This document shows positions 20,981 to 32,936 of a stretch of 64,000 nucleotides of DNA, in pieces. The stretch spans positions 382,202 to 446,201 of the forward strand of contig NW_003314338.1 of the NCBI RefSeq assembly GCF_000143415.4, in the 5' to 3' direction. Both the position numbers and the translations under genes were made by a program. The stretch is from Selaginella moellendorffii (Eukaryota; Streptophyta; Lycopodiopsida; Selaginellales; Selaginellaceae). The notes under the pieces are model-generated. The model made no database searches. It was not told the origin of the DNA and was given only the letters and a program-made list of their open reading frames with translations. How positions within the stretch are numbered: the first letter of the stretch is position 1; each line of letters begins with the position of its first letter.

Positions 20981-21447
20981 ATGTCTGAGTCTGAATCTCA
21001 AGAGCGCCAGCAGCTGCAGGACCTCAAGCTCCTGTACTTTGAACACCGGACTCCGGTGTTCAAAGTACAGGAGCTTGAGCTTGAAGTCCGAGTATATCTT
21101 TCTGCTTTCGTTTTGCTGCTTGCAAGCACTGACTAGCCATCGTTTTTGTGCAAGATCGCAAAGAAGGCATCGCTTCCTCCCTGCCAGAGCCGCCATCGCC
21201 GCCATCGCCGCCACGGCCGGCGAGGCCCGCGCAGCCGCGATGGCGGCCAAATGAGGAACAGCTCGCCATCCTGGAAGATTTCTACAAGAAAGGGACGCCG
21301 ACATCGCAGGACAACATCGATACAATCACAGAGCTCCTCTTAACAAAGTTTACTCTTGGTTAAACGCAAGCGCCGTCGCATCGAGGAGGGCTCGGGCTCC
21401 TCCGCCATCGCCACCACCGTCGGTTTCCAGTCCGCCGCTTCATCTGG
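20981..21447 (+). pseudogene. WUSCHEL-related homeobox (WOX) relic
   Basis: Reading from about 21160, the frame encodes proline-rich sequence and then RWRPNEEQLAILEDFYKKGT, the first half of a WOX homeodomain (helix 1 and the WOX-type loop), followed by a helix 2 remnant DTITELLL. The frame then stops. A KVYSW segment and a basic KRKRRRIEE stretch in other frames look like the two ends of helix 3, with the conserved WFQN core and neighbouring codons lost. Upstream, an ATG at 20981 opens MSESESQERQQLQ, which runs into a perfect palindrome (21023-21079). WOX proteins are plant transcription factors for stem-cell and meristem control. This copy cannot encode a working homeodomain as read. Confidence 0.55.
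21023..21079. repeat. Perfect 27-bp inverted repeat
   Basis: Arms 21023-21049 and 21053-21079 are exact reverse complements with a 3-base spacer (ACT). It sits inside the coding part of the WOX relic and may mark an inverted duplication or an assembly foldback. Confidence 0.95.
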
Positions 21448-22500
21448 TAAACTTTCCTCCTGGATGCGAGAACAAACAAAGAGAAGAACAAGAAAAAAAA
21501 CATGAGAGATTTTTTCCTGGACTGCGCAAGATCTTTGCTTTGATGTTCTACGATGACGCGGAGCTCTCGCCACTCCAGCCCGCTCATGTAAGGAAGACGG
21601 AGGAGGGATATGCCTTAATCGGCATCTTCTCTCTCTTGTTTTTCAAAAGGTTGAAAAGTAACTTTGAGTGGGTGTTTCTAAATTTGGCCGATTCCGTCGG
21701 CAGTGACAAACGAAGAGGAATCGGAGATCGGTCGCGGCTTTGCCAACCTGGACGACGTTTTCTGATCCATGCCAGTTCTTGTTAATTGATTTGTGTGTGT
21801 CCCCTGCATTGAACAATGAAGAATTGTTTAGATTTTGAACCGTTCTCAGAGATCTTCAAGAATTCTTCTCCTGGCAATGGCAACTGTAATTCCTCATCTC
21901 TACGTTTGAAGAGCTTCAGGTATTTCTCTCTTATGATTGTTATGTGATGAATTTACAATGATCAATAGGACTTCCATAGAATGTTGTATCGTCCCAGTAA
22001 TGCAAGGATGGACGCTCGTTTGTTCTTTGCCACTCGTTGAGGATATAATGGTTTTATGGCGACGATGATCTGACTCAAGTAGTGAATGCTCAGTTTATGT
22101 ATGGCTCGTCAGATACTGATCCGTGTGAGGTATCTAACTAGATTTTGAAGCCCACAACTCAGCAGTGGAATCCGAAGTTTAACCTCAAAGCCTGCCAAAA
22201 GAAGATTAAACAATATGCAGTACTCAGGAGAGGATATGAAGTGGCTTCTTTCAGACAAGCCATTGGATCTGGAGACTGAGTTAGCTCTCGGCTTTCTCGA
22301 GCATCATGTCTTTCAAAACTAGAGTCCTCAAAGCCATATGCATGGTTGCTGGAAAAATCTAACGCTGCCTATAAATTCGTGTAGGTTGGGAAATACCAGT
22401 GACTATTCGTCGAAACGACTCAACAACAAAACGATAATAACAAATTGATGAAAAACCATCAGTGTTTAGTTATTTACGAGCGATGTCCAGGGGAATTCTT
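21448..22500. other. Decayed gene-like sequence
   Basis: Base composition resembles coding DNA and short open pieces occur (for example ATG at 21817 opening MKNCLDFEPFSEIFKNSS before a possible GT donor). No family is recognised and the frames do not join. Possibly the rest of a broken gene. Confidence 0.3.
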
Positions 22501-22872
22501 TCACTGCGCTCTAGTAGAACTTAACTCTTCGATCGCACTGAAATCACTCAAAATTTGTTCGTGAGAAGAAGGCCCAAAAGGTTGCCTTAACTGTTTTGCT
22601 GGATCTTTGTAACTCTTCCTCGCGTTTGCGCTGGCAACCTCAGAGATTTCAAAGCGTTCGCAGACGGACGTCAAAGAGAAGAACATCGTCGCGGCTGTCT
22701 CCATGTATCGAGAAATCCTTTTCTTAGTGTCCTCTCCGTTATACGAAGGAATTGCAAAGCAAAACCTCAACGACCAGATTCTCCACCTTATATCAAGCCG
22801 CACAACATCCTCCTGGAATTCCGATACGTCAGCCTCAAATTGCTTGGCACGACCTTTGGAGAACTTTGACAA
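22501..22872 (-). pseudogene. Unrecognised 123-codon frame, probable gene remnant
   Basis: An open frame on the - strand with codon use unlike random DNA (segments DVVRLDIRWRIWSLRFCFAIPS and ERFEISEVASANARKSYKDP). Upstream in frame there is similar-quality sequence interrupted by a TAG, so it may be the end of a larger broken gene. I recognise no domain. The start shown is not an ATG in a good context. It could also be a real short gene. Confidence 0.3.
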
Positions 22873-24700
22873 AAAGCTGAACAGTGAAGCCTACATCTCC
22901 TCGTACTTGTAATTCACATGGGACCGTTCCATGATCCTCAGAGAGTTCTCAAATTGGTGAAAGCTTTTGTCTTGTAAGACTTCCAGTCACTGCGGCTACA
23001 AAAACTACGTTTGCAGCGGCAATGTCTAGATTTCTTTATCCAACAGCAGAGATCATCCCAAGCCGATGGTGGATGATTTAGTTTGCATCCAAGCTTGGGA
23101 TTGCTCACGGGACATGCAATCTCCAATCGTCGTATAAAACCATACTCCGGGACTGAACTCCGGTTTTAAAACGTTTGGTTTCTTCGTAAATGTAGTTTTT
23201 GCCATGAACATTAATCATTTCGAGGATTTCGACGTTCTGCATAAGATTGATTTAACGTTCGCTTCATTGACTTGGGCTGCACTGCTTCATTCAGACTCTG
23301 AAGTATGGACAAGATCAGGCAATTCCTCTGCTCGGCATTGCTGCTCCTCTCTTTGATGGCAGGTGGTCCAGAGCTGTGAATCCAGATTTATGATAATGGG
23401 CTCGTTATTTTAAGGATGAAATATATATAAGACTTTTTAATTGTTTAAAAGAGTTGTGTAATTGCATATTATTTTTTGAATAATTTTTTGTTTGCTTAAG
23501 CAAACCCTAGGATGGACCTAAAATATTCTTGAATATTTTAGGATATTTTACCATATTTATAATTTATAAACTTTCTTAAACCCTTTTTAGTATATTTTTT
23601 TTATTCTATCATGCAATAAGGTTAATCTTGTGTTTATAAATTACAAAAATAATTATAAACTTTATTTAATCAATTAACAATAACACTACAACCAAGCATT
23701 GCTACATGCAATGTGCAGCAATTTATTTTTACTTTATTTTTCTTGACTTCTATGTGATTCCCTAGCAAAATTTAAAAGGTTTCTTAAATCTTGCCAATTG
23801 GCTGAGTTTTCTCCCACATCGATCAAACCGCCAAAAAACTATTGCATTATTATGTTTGTATATAGCAATTTGGAGGCTGAGGGAAATGCTTCAATTGTAA
23901 ATTGGAACAACTTGTAAAAAAGGAATCTTTGTGTTGATTGCGACTTGTTGTGGAAACACAATGATCCCTAGTATAGTAGAAGTGTTAGAAGAGATCTCTA
24001 TTGAGTGGTTGCCTAGTGCAAAAAAAAACCTCAACACCTTCTTGGGAAAACTGGGTTGGAGAATCTTGGTGTACATTGCAAACAGCCAATGTTCCCAAGC
24101 ACCTCTGGGAGTCGGAGAGAGTGAAAAGGCCATTTCTGTCACGGACAAGAAGTCAGGAGTGAGAAAGAATCATTAGAGAAGTTATGCATGACATTTCCCT
24201 GGTGGTGCAAGCTTGTGAGCAGCAATTCTACTGCAAGAAGGTCCCTAAGAGTACAATTGGCAACCTAAACGAGCTCAAGAGCAGCTAGGGCAAGAGGAGG
24301 AAGAAGGAACAGCACGTTACACCATATGGATTAGAATTAACTTGGACTGTTTGCCCCACCCTGGACAAGGATGACGACTAAGTTAATAACGAATCTTTTT
24401 TGGCTCTCTCGTGCATTTAAATGGATCATATAACTTTGACTCGGTTTTATATTGTCTCTCTCGTACTCCGCGAGTTTTTAGCCTTTCTCAGCTCTCTAGA
24501 TACTGCTCTTGAAAATCTCATCACAACTAATAATGAGAAGGACTTTTAGGGCTTGTAAAGTATATTCGCTTTGGACCTTTTTAGGGTTTTGTCTTTCCCG
24601 CCGAGCGTTTTCCCTGCCGCGGCGATCGGCCTTCTTTTTCTTCGGCCCATTCGATCAAGAAATGCGAGCGCTCCCGAGGTTTCGATCTCAGGTATCGCAT
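22873..24700. other. Intergenic sequence, partly AT-rich
   Basis: No gene recognised. 23500-23740 resembles 9680-9930 (shared non-coding repeat ending in an imperfect palindrome around GCATTGCTACATGCAATGTGC). A telo-like TTTTTAGGGTTTTG at 24578-24591 lies 170 bases before the next gene. Confidence 0.45.
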
Positions 24701-24761
24701 TTCTCATCTTGTCGATCGGGCTTCGAGCTTCTTCTCGCGAGCGACGCCGCCGGTGGTGGCA

Positions 24762-27700
24762 ATGGCGATGAAGATTGCCCTGCTGTACATCCTTGCGTCA
24801 CGCTTCTTCATCGACCCTTTCATTGTAAGCTAGTCGATTCTATTCTTCCTCTTTTCTCATGTTTTGTTCTTCGATTCAGGCGCTCGGGCTCCTTTCGAGA
24901 AATCAAAGGGACGCGTTGTGCACTATAGGGAGCACCTGTGAGTCTTTACCTCCTCTCGATCTAGCTGTGGATTACGACTCCGATCACTTTTGGGTCCCCT
25001 TGTCTTGGAACCCATGCAGCAACGAATGTGGAGGTGGAACACAGGTAATGAACTACACGCTCTCTCATCCTCTGCCTTGTTTTCTCTTGACTTCTTAACG
25101 TTTCTATTCTAGACGGCAGCGCTGGGTTGCTATGCTAGCAACTTGACGAGAGTTTCTTCATCGATCTGTGAAGATCTACCGAAGTTAAGTGTCGAACAGG
25201 TAAGCATTGCTTGCTTCCTCTGCTGTACGTGAAATCTTCTACAATTTTTCTTCGTAGCCATGCAATGCCATCGAGTGTCCAAGCTATACGGTGTACAGAT
25301 CACCATGGAGCGAGTGTAGCAAAACTTGTGGAACGGGATATCAGACCAGGTATATGCTTGGTTTGAGGAGGCTTCGTTTACGTACAGGTTTCTGCAGAGA
25401 AGTTCTTTGCCATGACAACCTTGGCTCGCTCGTTCATTCCCAGCATTGCGATCTAGAAGAAAGCTATGTAGAGTCACAGCTATGCAATACTGATGCTTGT
25501 GAAGCCAGCTACTGGACCCTTCCAGCTTGGAGCGCGTGCGATGCGCCGTGTGGTGGTGGAAGGCAGAAGAGAATTCCCACTTGTCATTCTACTCGAACAG
25601 AAGTATCCATATGCACTGGAGAGCGGCCAAAAACAGAACAAATGTGCAACACTCAGGTATATTGTGTAGAGAGTGACTTTGATTCCCTTTTCTTTCTTTT
25701 AAACAGGCTTGCAGCACGCATGCCTGGCTCGTCGGCCCATGGAAATCATGTCCTTACGAGTGTGAAGCTACCACAGACCGCCTTGTACAGGTTTTACAAT
25801 TGTTATTGTTTTTGTTTTTCTTTCGTGTGACACCTCCTTTCAGTGTGTAGACGGCTATGGATTTGAACAACCTGACTCTGAGTGCCCAGGGAGCAAGCCA
25901 GCAAGCACTATTTCATGTGATCAACCCCACATCAGTTGCAGCGACTGCCTGTACGATTGTTTTGGTCATGGTGTTTGTAAGGTGTGTACTGTAGTATAAC
26001 GTTTTCAACTTCTCGTGTCACTGGATCTTTCTGTTTGTTTCCAGCCTGATCAATGCTCTTGTTATGATGGCTGGACTGGCAAGTATTGCCAGACACCTAG
26101 CAATTGCCATGGTTCCTTGGGATATTCTGAACAAGCCAAAGCTCGATGTTGCCACTTGGTGGATGTCAATCAAAGATGCTGTAGCACCACAGCTTCTCTA
26201 GACAAGGTAGGCACCTTATCTGGTGTGCGCTTTTAAAGTTTTTGTTGATATTTTTATCTACCTTCTTACAAGGTTTCAGGATGGAAACTGCTGTGCAAGC
26301 GGTGTACTTGACAGTCTTGGTGTCTGTGACGGTGTTGCAACGTAAGTGCGTCAGAAGTTCTAGCTTCAACGGTTAATTCTCTCTGTGCGTGCAGGATGAT
26401 AGATTTTGAAGGAAAGCCATGCTCTACGATTCGAGATGAGAAAGGGCTCTGCTGTATTAGCGGAGTTTTAGATGAATGCCATATATGCGATGGCGATGGT
26501 ACAACCTGCTCAACGGATATGACCCTCTACTTGAACGTGACCGGATTCGCTCAAGCAATCCAGGAAGGCGCATTTCAGAAGTTTCTTACCTCTACAATGA
26601 GCAGAGTGAGTTTTCCCGTCCTGTTTGTTTTCACAGGTAGTTGACATCACGTTTTATTTTTGCAGTTGGCATCTAAGCTACGTATAGCCGATGAAGCTTT
26701 AACAGTAGCAGAAGTTCGAATGATCAGCCCAGGAGGTGAAACATGCGCCGTTGATGCACTACAGGACAGTCTTTGCTCGCAAGACGAGCAGATAAACGGC
26801 CTTGCAGTTGTCAATGCTACAGTTTTTCCTACCAGTGTAAGTTTCAATCTTCTCTTTACTACTGCTGTATATGTCGTACATTTTTACAGCCGGATATGGT
26901 GATCAAGAAAAGAAAAGATGTGCTCGCTGCACTTCAACCCGGTCCGTTATCTTCCTCCCTCACTGTTCTTCCTGAGGTAACGTCTCTCAGTTCTGCTTTG
27001 TTGGTAACTCCTTTTGCCTGCTTCCATTTTGCAGGCTTTGAGTGCGGATTTATTGTTTGTAGGGGACGTAAGAAGAGCTGGTGTTTGCGGCAATGGCTTG
27101 TGTGAAAGGGGTGAGAGATGTACCAGCGTCGGCGCAAGTGCTACCACTTTCAGAACGTCCTGCTGCCTTCAGGATTGTCCGTATGTGTCAGCTGTGTGTC
27201 CGGCTCCAATGGCTGGTCCGATGAAAAACAAAACTTGCTCCGGTAGGGGCATTTGCCTGGAGGCGTCTGGACAATGCGATTGTTTCCGAGGTATGTTTAC
27301 TGGGATTTTTATGTCTTCATTCCTGGAAACGTCTTTGCTTTCTTCAGGCTATGCTGGATCCGATTGCTCCATATGTGCCTGGGGATGGATACAAACGCCG
27401 TCCGGTGCATGTGTTATGCTTCCGGATCCACATTCTTTGTCGAAGCTGGTTGCAGCATACAAGGAGCAAAAACCGAAGCCTGCTCCAACTCATCGCCATC
27501 GGAAAGGCATCGACGCATCTGGAACGGTCATTCTCCTTGCCCTGTGCGGGGTTTGTCTAGCGCTGCTGCTGCTCCTGATTGTAGCCGAGCACCACCAGCA
27601 ACGTCGGGTGGGAGTTCATCCGGAACCTGCGAATGATCCTCCAGGTACTTGTTTCACTTTCTTTCAGTCATGAGAAAGACTAGTTTTTCTTTCTTCGCTG

Positions 27701-28220
27701 CTTACAGCCAACGGCGGAGAGCGAGCAGCTACAAAATGGAGATCATCGTATCTCGGACCACACTCGGAGTACGATGTCATTCCTATCACTCCAAGGCCTC
27801 CGACACAAACAACGCAAACAATAGAGACACCACCCTCGCAAGTTTTGCCAGGTACCTTGTCAGCTTACGTCCTCATCTCCTTTCTCATGCTTTCTCTTGC
27901 CAGCAGGCGAGTCCTCGCGGCGGTGGTCTTCTCGGAGATCGTTCTTTGGTGGAAAAGATGGAACCGGAAAGAGAAGCTTTCGCGACGGCTCTCCTTCGGA
28001 GCTGGAGCTCCAGTCGGGCCCAAACTTGGTCACCACGGGCGAGGATCTGACCGAGGAGGAGCAGGCCAAGATGAGCGAGCGAGTGAGGAAGGAGCTGCGG
28101 GGATCCAGAAGCGCCAAGTTCGTCACTGGCTACCTCACCGACTCGGAGGACTCGGACGGCGGCGACGAGCACAACACCCACTGCTGCACGCCAGACTCCC
28201 CCGCCATTGTTCGAACGTAA
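24762..28220 (+). CDS. Type I membrane protein with thrombospondin type-1 and EGF-like modules
   Basis: Fifteen exons, all in phase, give about 880 residues: 24762-24824, 24880-25044, 25113-25199, 25258-25656, 25707-25790, 25844-25981, 26045-26206, 26280-26341, 26395-26605, 26666-26836, 26890-26976, 27035-27290, 27348-27644, 27708-27851, 27904-28220. It opens with a signal peptide (MAMKIALLYILASRFF). TSP1-like repeats follow, marked by LSWNPCSNECGGGTQ, SPWSECSKTCGTGYQTR, PAWSACDAPCGGGRQKR and GPWKSCPYEC. Next come an EGF-like module (CFGHGVCKPDQCSCYDGWTG), cysteine-rich segments with CDG motifs (GVLDECHICDGDGTTC), and a second EGF-like module (CSGRGICLEASGQCDC). A single transmembrane helix lies at about 688-708 (VILLALCGVCLALLLLLIVA), with a cytosolic tail of about 170 residues rich in Ser, Glu and Asp. 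The architecture implies a cell-surface adhesion or receptor role; no kinase domain is present. Confidence 0.85.
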
Positions 28221-28227
28221 TATATTC

Positions 28228-28320
28228 CAAGCATGAGGCAGGCATATTCTGTCACTAACAGGCATATTCACGAGCTATGGTGTGAATATTCTGTCACTAA
28301 GGCATATTCTGTCGGACAGA
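28228..28320. repeat. Short direct repeats GGCATATTCTGTC
   Basis: The unit GGCATATTCTGTCACTAA, or most of it, occurs at about 28240, 28285 and 28301, with a related GGCATATTCACGAGC between. It lies in the 3' flanks between two convergent genes and could form part of their 3' UTRs. Confidence 0.6.
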
Positions 28321-28446
28321 ATTTTGGAGACTTCTCTTGTTTCCTATTTCGCAGCCGTGTAACAAAAATCTTGTCGTGAGAGTTCAAGCTCAAAGATTCA
28401 AGATCATGCTCACGATGAATCGCTTTAATAGAGATTTTTTTTTTCC

Positions 28447-28886
28447 TTACGCACTTCTCAAGGGAGGCGATACCAAGATCACTCCATCGCCCCTCACAAA
28501 CAAGTATGGAACCTGTCGCTTTGTCGTCTGGAAAGGCGGGAATGGTTATAGAGCGAGTATAGAGTCCTCCAAATCAAATAGCGTCTCTCTTACCTTGACA
28601 ATCTCCTCGTAAGTCTCGTCGTCAATCTCCGTGGTGGTCACGACCTCCTCCACTTCTCCCAGGATCATGTTTAAATGCTGGTCATAGGCCTGGAAAACAA
28701 AGACCCACAACTCAGATGAGTCCCTTCCCGAAGTATAACTTTGATGGATGAAAATCTATGGAAACTTACATGTAGCTTGCCTCGGAGCTCCCTATCGGCG
28801 CGCAGCTTGACGTAGATCCGCTCGTCCAGGCTGAGCCGGATGAGATCAAGCGGCTCCTTGACAGCGCCGTCCTCTTCACTCGCCAT
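28447..28886 (-). CDS. LSM3: U6 snRNA-associated Sm-like protein LSM3
   Basis: Three exons (28770-28886, 28594-28689, 28447-28527) give 97 residues, the standard LSM3 length. LSM3 is a ring subunit of both LSM1-7 (cytoplasmic mRNA decapping) and LSM2-8 (nuclear, binding the U6 3' end). The Sm1 motif spans [19 protein letters not shown] and the RNA-contacting [15 protein letters not shown]; Sm2 is [14 protein letters not shown] near the C-terminus. Intron positions fall after GKLH and after EEIVK. Convergent with the TSP1/EGF gene: the stop codons are about 230 bases apart. Confidence 0.96.
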
Positions 28887-28995
28887 TTCCCACTCAGAGC
28901 TTTAGGGCTACTACTCTAGAATATTCACGGAATAATCATCCCGTACCATGTACGGCGAGACACTTCATACGCTCTGTAACTTCACAAAGAAAATC

Positions 28996-30927
28996 TCACG
29001 GCTCCGTTGTTCTATCAATGTCGGCCGAGTACGTGTCGATCAGCACCTCCCTCTCGTTTGGAACAGTCTCGACCACGGTGGTGGGCTTGGACTGCACGTC
29101 TTCGGATTTCACAGCCTCTTCCTGCTGCTGCTCGGCGTCTGGATTCGACGCGCGCTCGCTGCTGCTCTCGCCGGGGTTTGCCTCGTGATGACGATTCTCT
29201 TCTTCTGGAACAGCAGCCTCTAGTCCAGCATCGCCATTTTCTTGAGGCCTGGATGGAGCAACGCAAACGAGTTAAGAAGACAACTTTAGAACGAAGAGCT
29301 CTGGTACCTTGCGTGAGAGAACTCTTCGCTGATCATCTTTTCTCTGCTGACCCTCTGCTCACCAGCGGCGGTGGCGGAGGCAGCGGCGGCCGCATCACTC
29401 GCGGCGGCTCCTTGGCGGATTCTGGCCGCCTCCATAAGCAGCATTTGCTCCCTCGCCTTTGCAAGCTCTTTCTGCCATCTCTGCGCCTCCACAAGAGCCT
29501 CATCTCGCTCTCTCATCACAGCGGCGTACCGTTCTTCTCCTGCCTTGAGCTTTAGCCACACCGGACGTTACGATCTTGTGAGTTCCAGCAGAAGGAAAAG
29601 AGTACCTGAAGCCGTGCAACTTTTGTTCGATCGTCGAGCTCCTTGAGAGCGCGGTCTGCTTCTGCTCTCGCGGCTTTTCTTTCTTTGTCCATGGCGTGCG
29701 CAGCTCGAGCCGCAGCCTCGGCAGCATCGGCTGTTTCGGACAGACGATCCGCGAGCTCCTTGATCGTCACATCCCGTGTTCTCAGCTCTCTGGATAGCTG
29801 ATGGAGCTCTTCATCCTTGACTCTCAAAGTTTCCTGGAAGAAATACACGAGATTTGTAGAAAGAAAAATGGAGATCATCACTACACGCACCTTCATAATG
29901 GAAACATTGTCCATACCACCGTCACCACTGGCGGTCTGCGATGATTTCCCACTGAGAGTAGCCTTGATGGACGTTTGCATTTCCGAGGCAATGTCTTTCG
30001 CCGCTTCCTTAGCTACTGTGTTTGCTGCTGTGACAACAGCAGCTACTGTTCCTAGCTTTGCCGCACCATTTCCACTCAGCGAGTTGACAGCCTCTTTGTG
30101 AGCTTTCAACACCAAAGATGATGCCCTGTCCATGCATTACTGTCACAATGGTAGAGTGGAAAGACGATATTGGCTTACCTCAAAGTGGCCACCCAAGCTC
30201 TTGCAACAGCCTGACTCTCAGCACAGAGATAGTATTCCTTCTTATTTGGTGTACCAATATCTGATCACTAGTTCAGGCCAAGAAAGCTAAAGAATTCTAT
30301 AGTCGTGAAAAGGATACAAAAGCAGCAACCATCGTACTTCTTCGCACCGCTGAAGAACAAGACGAAAAAAATCAATAGAGAAGAAGAACCAACACAACAA
30401 TGTTTTGGAAAGACAAAGCTTACTGAAAATTTATAGGAGACAAAGTGATGGTACTATCAGCATCGAAGTAAATTTGTCCTCGTGACGACAGATCTCCTCG
30501 ATCCAGCCTGAAAAATCTCCACTTTAGCAAAGAATCGCAACAAAAATCGCAAAGTACCTGTACTCCATCTTTCCTGTTGCTGGATCCAATGTGAACCATC
30601 GTTGGTTCCACTTACGCAACTGGAATAACAAAACTTTAGTGATCCTTTTTGTTTCTCACAGCGCGACTCCAATCCACTCGGCTCTTACTGTCTCGGAGCG
30701 CTTGAAAAGTGGCCCTTGTAGAGCGGAATTCCCAGAGCCAGCGCTCAATTGCTTCTTGATCTTCTCCAAGCTAGATTTCGAGTCGGCAGCCGATAGCTGC
30801 CGCTGCTGATCGTCTCCTCCCAGCTGAAACACACAGATCGCATGAAATTCCTAAGAATGCTGGCCAGAAACACTACCGATTCCATCAGCCTCGCATCCCG
30901 CAGGGCAACATCGGGCAGAAGATCCAT
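28996..30927 (-). CDS. PH domain and coiled-coil protein
   Basis: Ten exons give 467 residues: 30877-30927, 30689-30823, 30558-30619, 30424-30507, 30318-30349, 30179-30260, 29891-30125, 29606-29833, 29308-29549, 28996-29248. A pleckstrin homology domain starts near residue 50 (LQGPLFKRSET, RKWNQRWFTLDPATGKMEY) and ends with the PH-type helix AVARAWVATL. A conserved segment follows (LVLKAHKEAVNSLSGNG), then a long alanine- and charge-rich coiled coil (ETLRVKDEELHQLSREL onwards, about 225-380) and an acidic tail. This order matches the plant PH/coiled-coil family that includes Arabidopsis At2g30880, whose members are thought to bind phosphoinositides on membranes. A telo-box (AACCCTAA) lies 14 bases upstream of the start codon. 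Confidence 0.88.
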
Positions 30928-31058
30928 CCAACCCTCGAAGAACCCTAAAACCTGACGTGGAAATTAAAGAGTGACGTGGCGACTAACTATTGGCGAAAGG
31001 TTGGATAAAGTAAAAAATGAAAGAATAGTTATCTTTCACTGTAAATTTTTTCCAGAAA

Positions 31059-32936
31059 CTATTGCACAAAATTGTCGATCATATGCTGAATCACATCAGC
31101 TCCACGAGAGTGTAAGCCGGTAGATTTTACCTGCGAAACTTCTCTCTTTTAGAACACGACGAAAGAGAAGAACAAAAAATGGGATTTTTTTCGCTACCTG
31201 AATGGTGCTGTGTGCAAAGAAACGTTGTAGTGTTCCATGGAAATTTACATCCACTCTCTCCCATTTGATCTTCGTGAGGCCTCTTATCATCTCCTCTGGA
31301 AGAAGAACAAGATCCAATGCTTTTGATGTTCCTCTAAAACTTAAACGTATATCCATACCTTCAAGAGGATCAGACGCAGGAGGAATGACCACCTCTGCGA
31401 CGGGCGATCTTAAGTTGCGCTCCTCATTGTCTGGAATGATTTCCTCAACCGAGACAATGTGTGGATATCTGGGACCGATTGGAGTAGTGGTTACCTGAAA
31501 CCAAAGAGTTTCGTGTTACAGTTTTACGATTGTGAATTGCAATACATCTCACCTTTGGAAGTTCTGATTCCCTTCGGAGAGATGATGTGCGCCAGCCAAC
31601 CATGTCTAGACGTGAAATCAAGGATCACATAGCTGAAAAAAGAAGAAACTAGAGTCTCGCATTCAAGACACACAAAAGGATACGATCGTTTTGAACGTTT
31701 GCGTAGGCTACGTGACGCTTGAACAGCTGCAAAGCGGATCTACATGAACAGACACACAAGTATTTAAGAAAACGACACAAAGGATACAGGTACATACTTA
31801 CAAAAACATCCCGTCCTCGCAATCTGTCACCATTCGACACAGGAGAGGCGGATGATTGGGCTTGCCATCCGTCAGAAAAAGGTGCCGACCCGTTCGTCCC
31901 ACAAACCAATGCGCGATGCACACGGCTGCGCTTTCCAAACATCGGAAACCACAGAGAATAGGAAGCTGCAAACAAAAAACAAAGAGAGTAAATGCTGACG
32001 GTGACCGCAAAGGAGTAGAAAGTGAAAAGGGCGCAAGCAAACCTGGCCATTTGCTCTCGAGCCAAGATGAGGAGTAGCAACAGTGATGAAATTCACAGCT
32101 TGCAAACCAGCAATGGTTCCACGAACAGGAAGCTTTTCCTCCTCTCCTTTAGCATTCTCCTCTGGCTTAGGATCCACGTCTTTCAGCCCCAGGTCTGCTG
32201 GTCTGTAGAGCTGCGCTATGGCATATCGAGCGACAAGACCACCCAGCGAGTGAGCAACGAACGATATTTTCTGGACTCCACGAGTTTCGTTAATCGTTCG
32301 CTGGACCTGGAGTTTTCGAGAGATCTCTATCAAGAACAAGGAAAAGTCGAGCTTGTGATGAAAGTGAGACCCAAACCTCTTCTGCAAGACGTTTCCCCAT
32401 CACGTCGACGCCATCGAACGTAGAAATCGCCGCGTTGCATGAACTACCTACAGTTAGAAAAAGGTTAAAGAAGAGACTATAAAGGGGAGAAGCTTGCAAA
32501 AAAAGAGAACTTACGATAGATGAAGACTCGTTCTCCCAATTTCTCCTTGAATTTCTTGGCAGCAAACTTCCAATCGTCCGCACTGCAACCTTACAAGAAA
32601 ATCCATCACGACTAAGAACCGGATCAACAGTAAAAATCCTAGTACAAGATATTTCGCAAGAAAGAATTGGCTGGATCATCACCTCCCGACGATCCCATTC
32701 ACCATCACGAGCAAATGCTCCCAGCTCCTGGGCTCCTCTCGCTCCTTATCCGTGATTACCTCCGCCATCTCGCGCGCATCCTCCTTCCTGCTCGCGATCC
32801 GCCGCGCCCTGGACGACGATTTCTCCCGCGACGGCGAAGAAATCTGCTGCGATCGAGCGCAAGGCAAGCATCCGCTGCCGCCGCGTTGCTTGATCGGCGA
32901 CGTGGGCGCCACAGCTCCAGCATCCCTCTCCGCCAT
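31059..32936 (-). CDS. DUF676-type serine esterase / lipase
   Basis: Ten exons give 417 residues: 32683-32936, 32515-32582, 32377-32447, 32043-32324, 31802-31965, 31684-31739, 31553-31605, 31359-31494, 31198-31295, 31059-31130. The fold is an alpha/beta hydrolase. LLVMVNGIVG near residue 77 is the first strand and oxyanion region, ADDWKF follows, and the nucleophile elbow VAHSLGGLVARYAI places the catalytic Ser near residue 157. ATPHLGSRANG and a C-terminal His (near FHGTLQRFFAHS) complete the usual set. The first residue of the elbow is Ala instead of Gly, which is normal for this family. Substrates in plants are largely unknown, possibly acyl lipids. An in-frame ATG 42 bases upstream (32978) is possible. 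Exon 4 must begin after GATAGAG to keep the frame. Confidence 0.88.

Noticed and set aside
23931-24176. 81-codon frame on +
   Set aside because: AT-rich region, no recognisable domain and an equally long frame on the opposite strand.
25349-25387. A possible 38-base intron (GTATAT..TACAG) in exon 4 of the TSP1/EGF gene
   Set aside because: Too short and it would shift the frame away from the conserved cysteines downstream; reading through keeps 133 in-phase codons.
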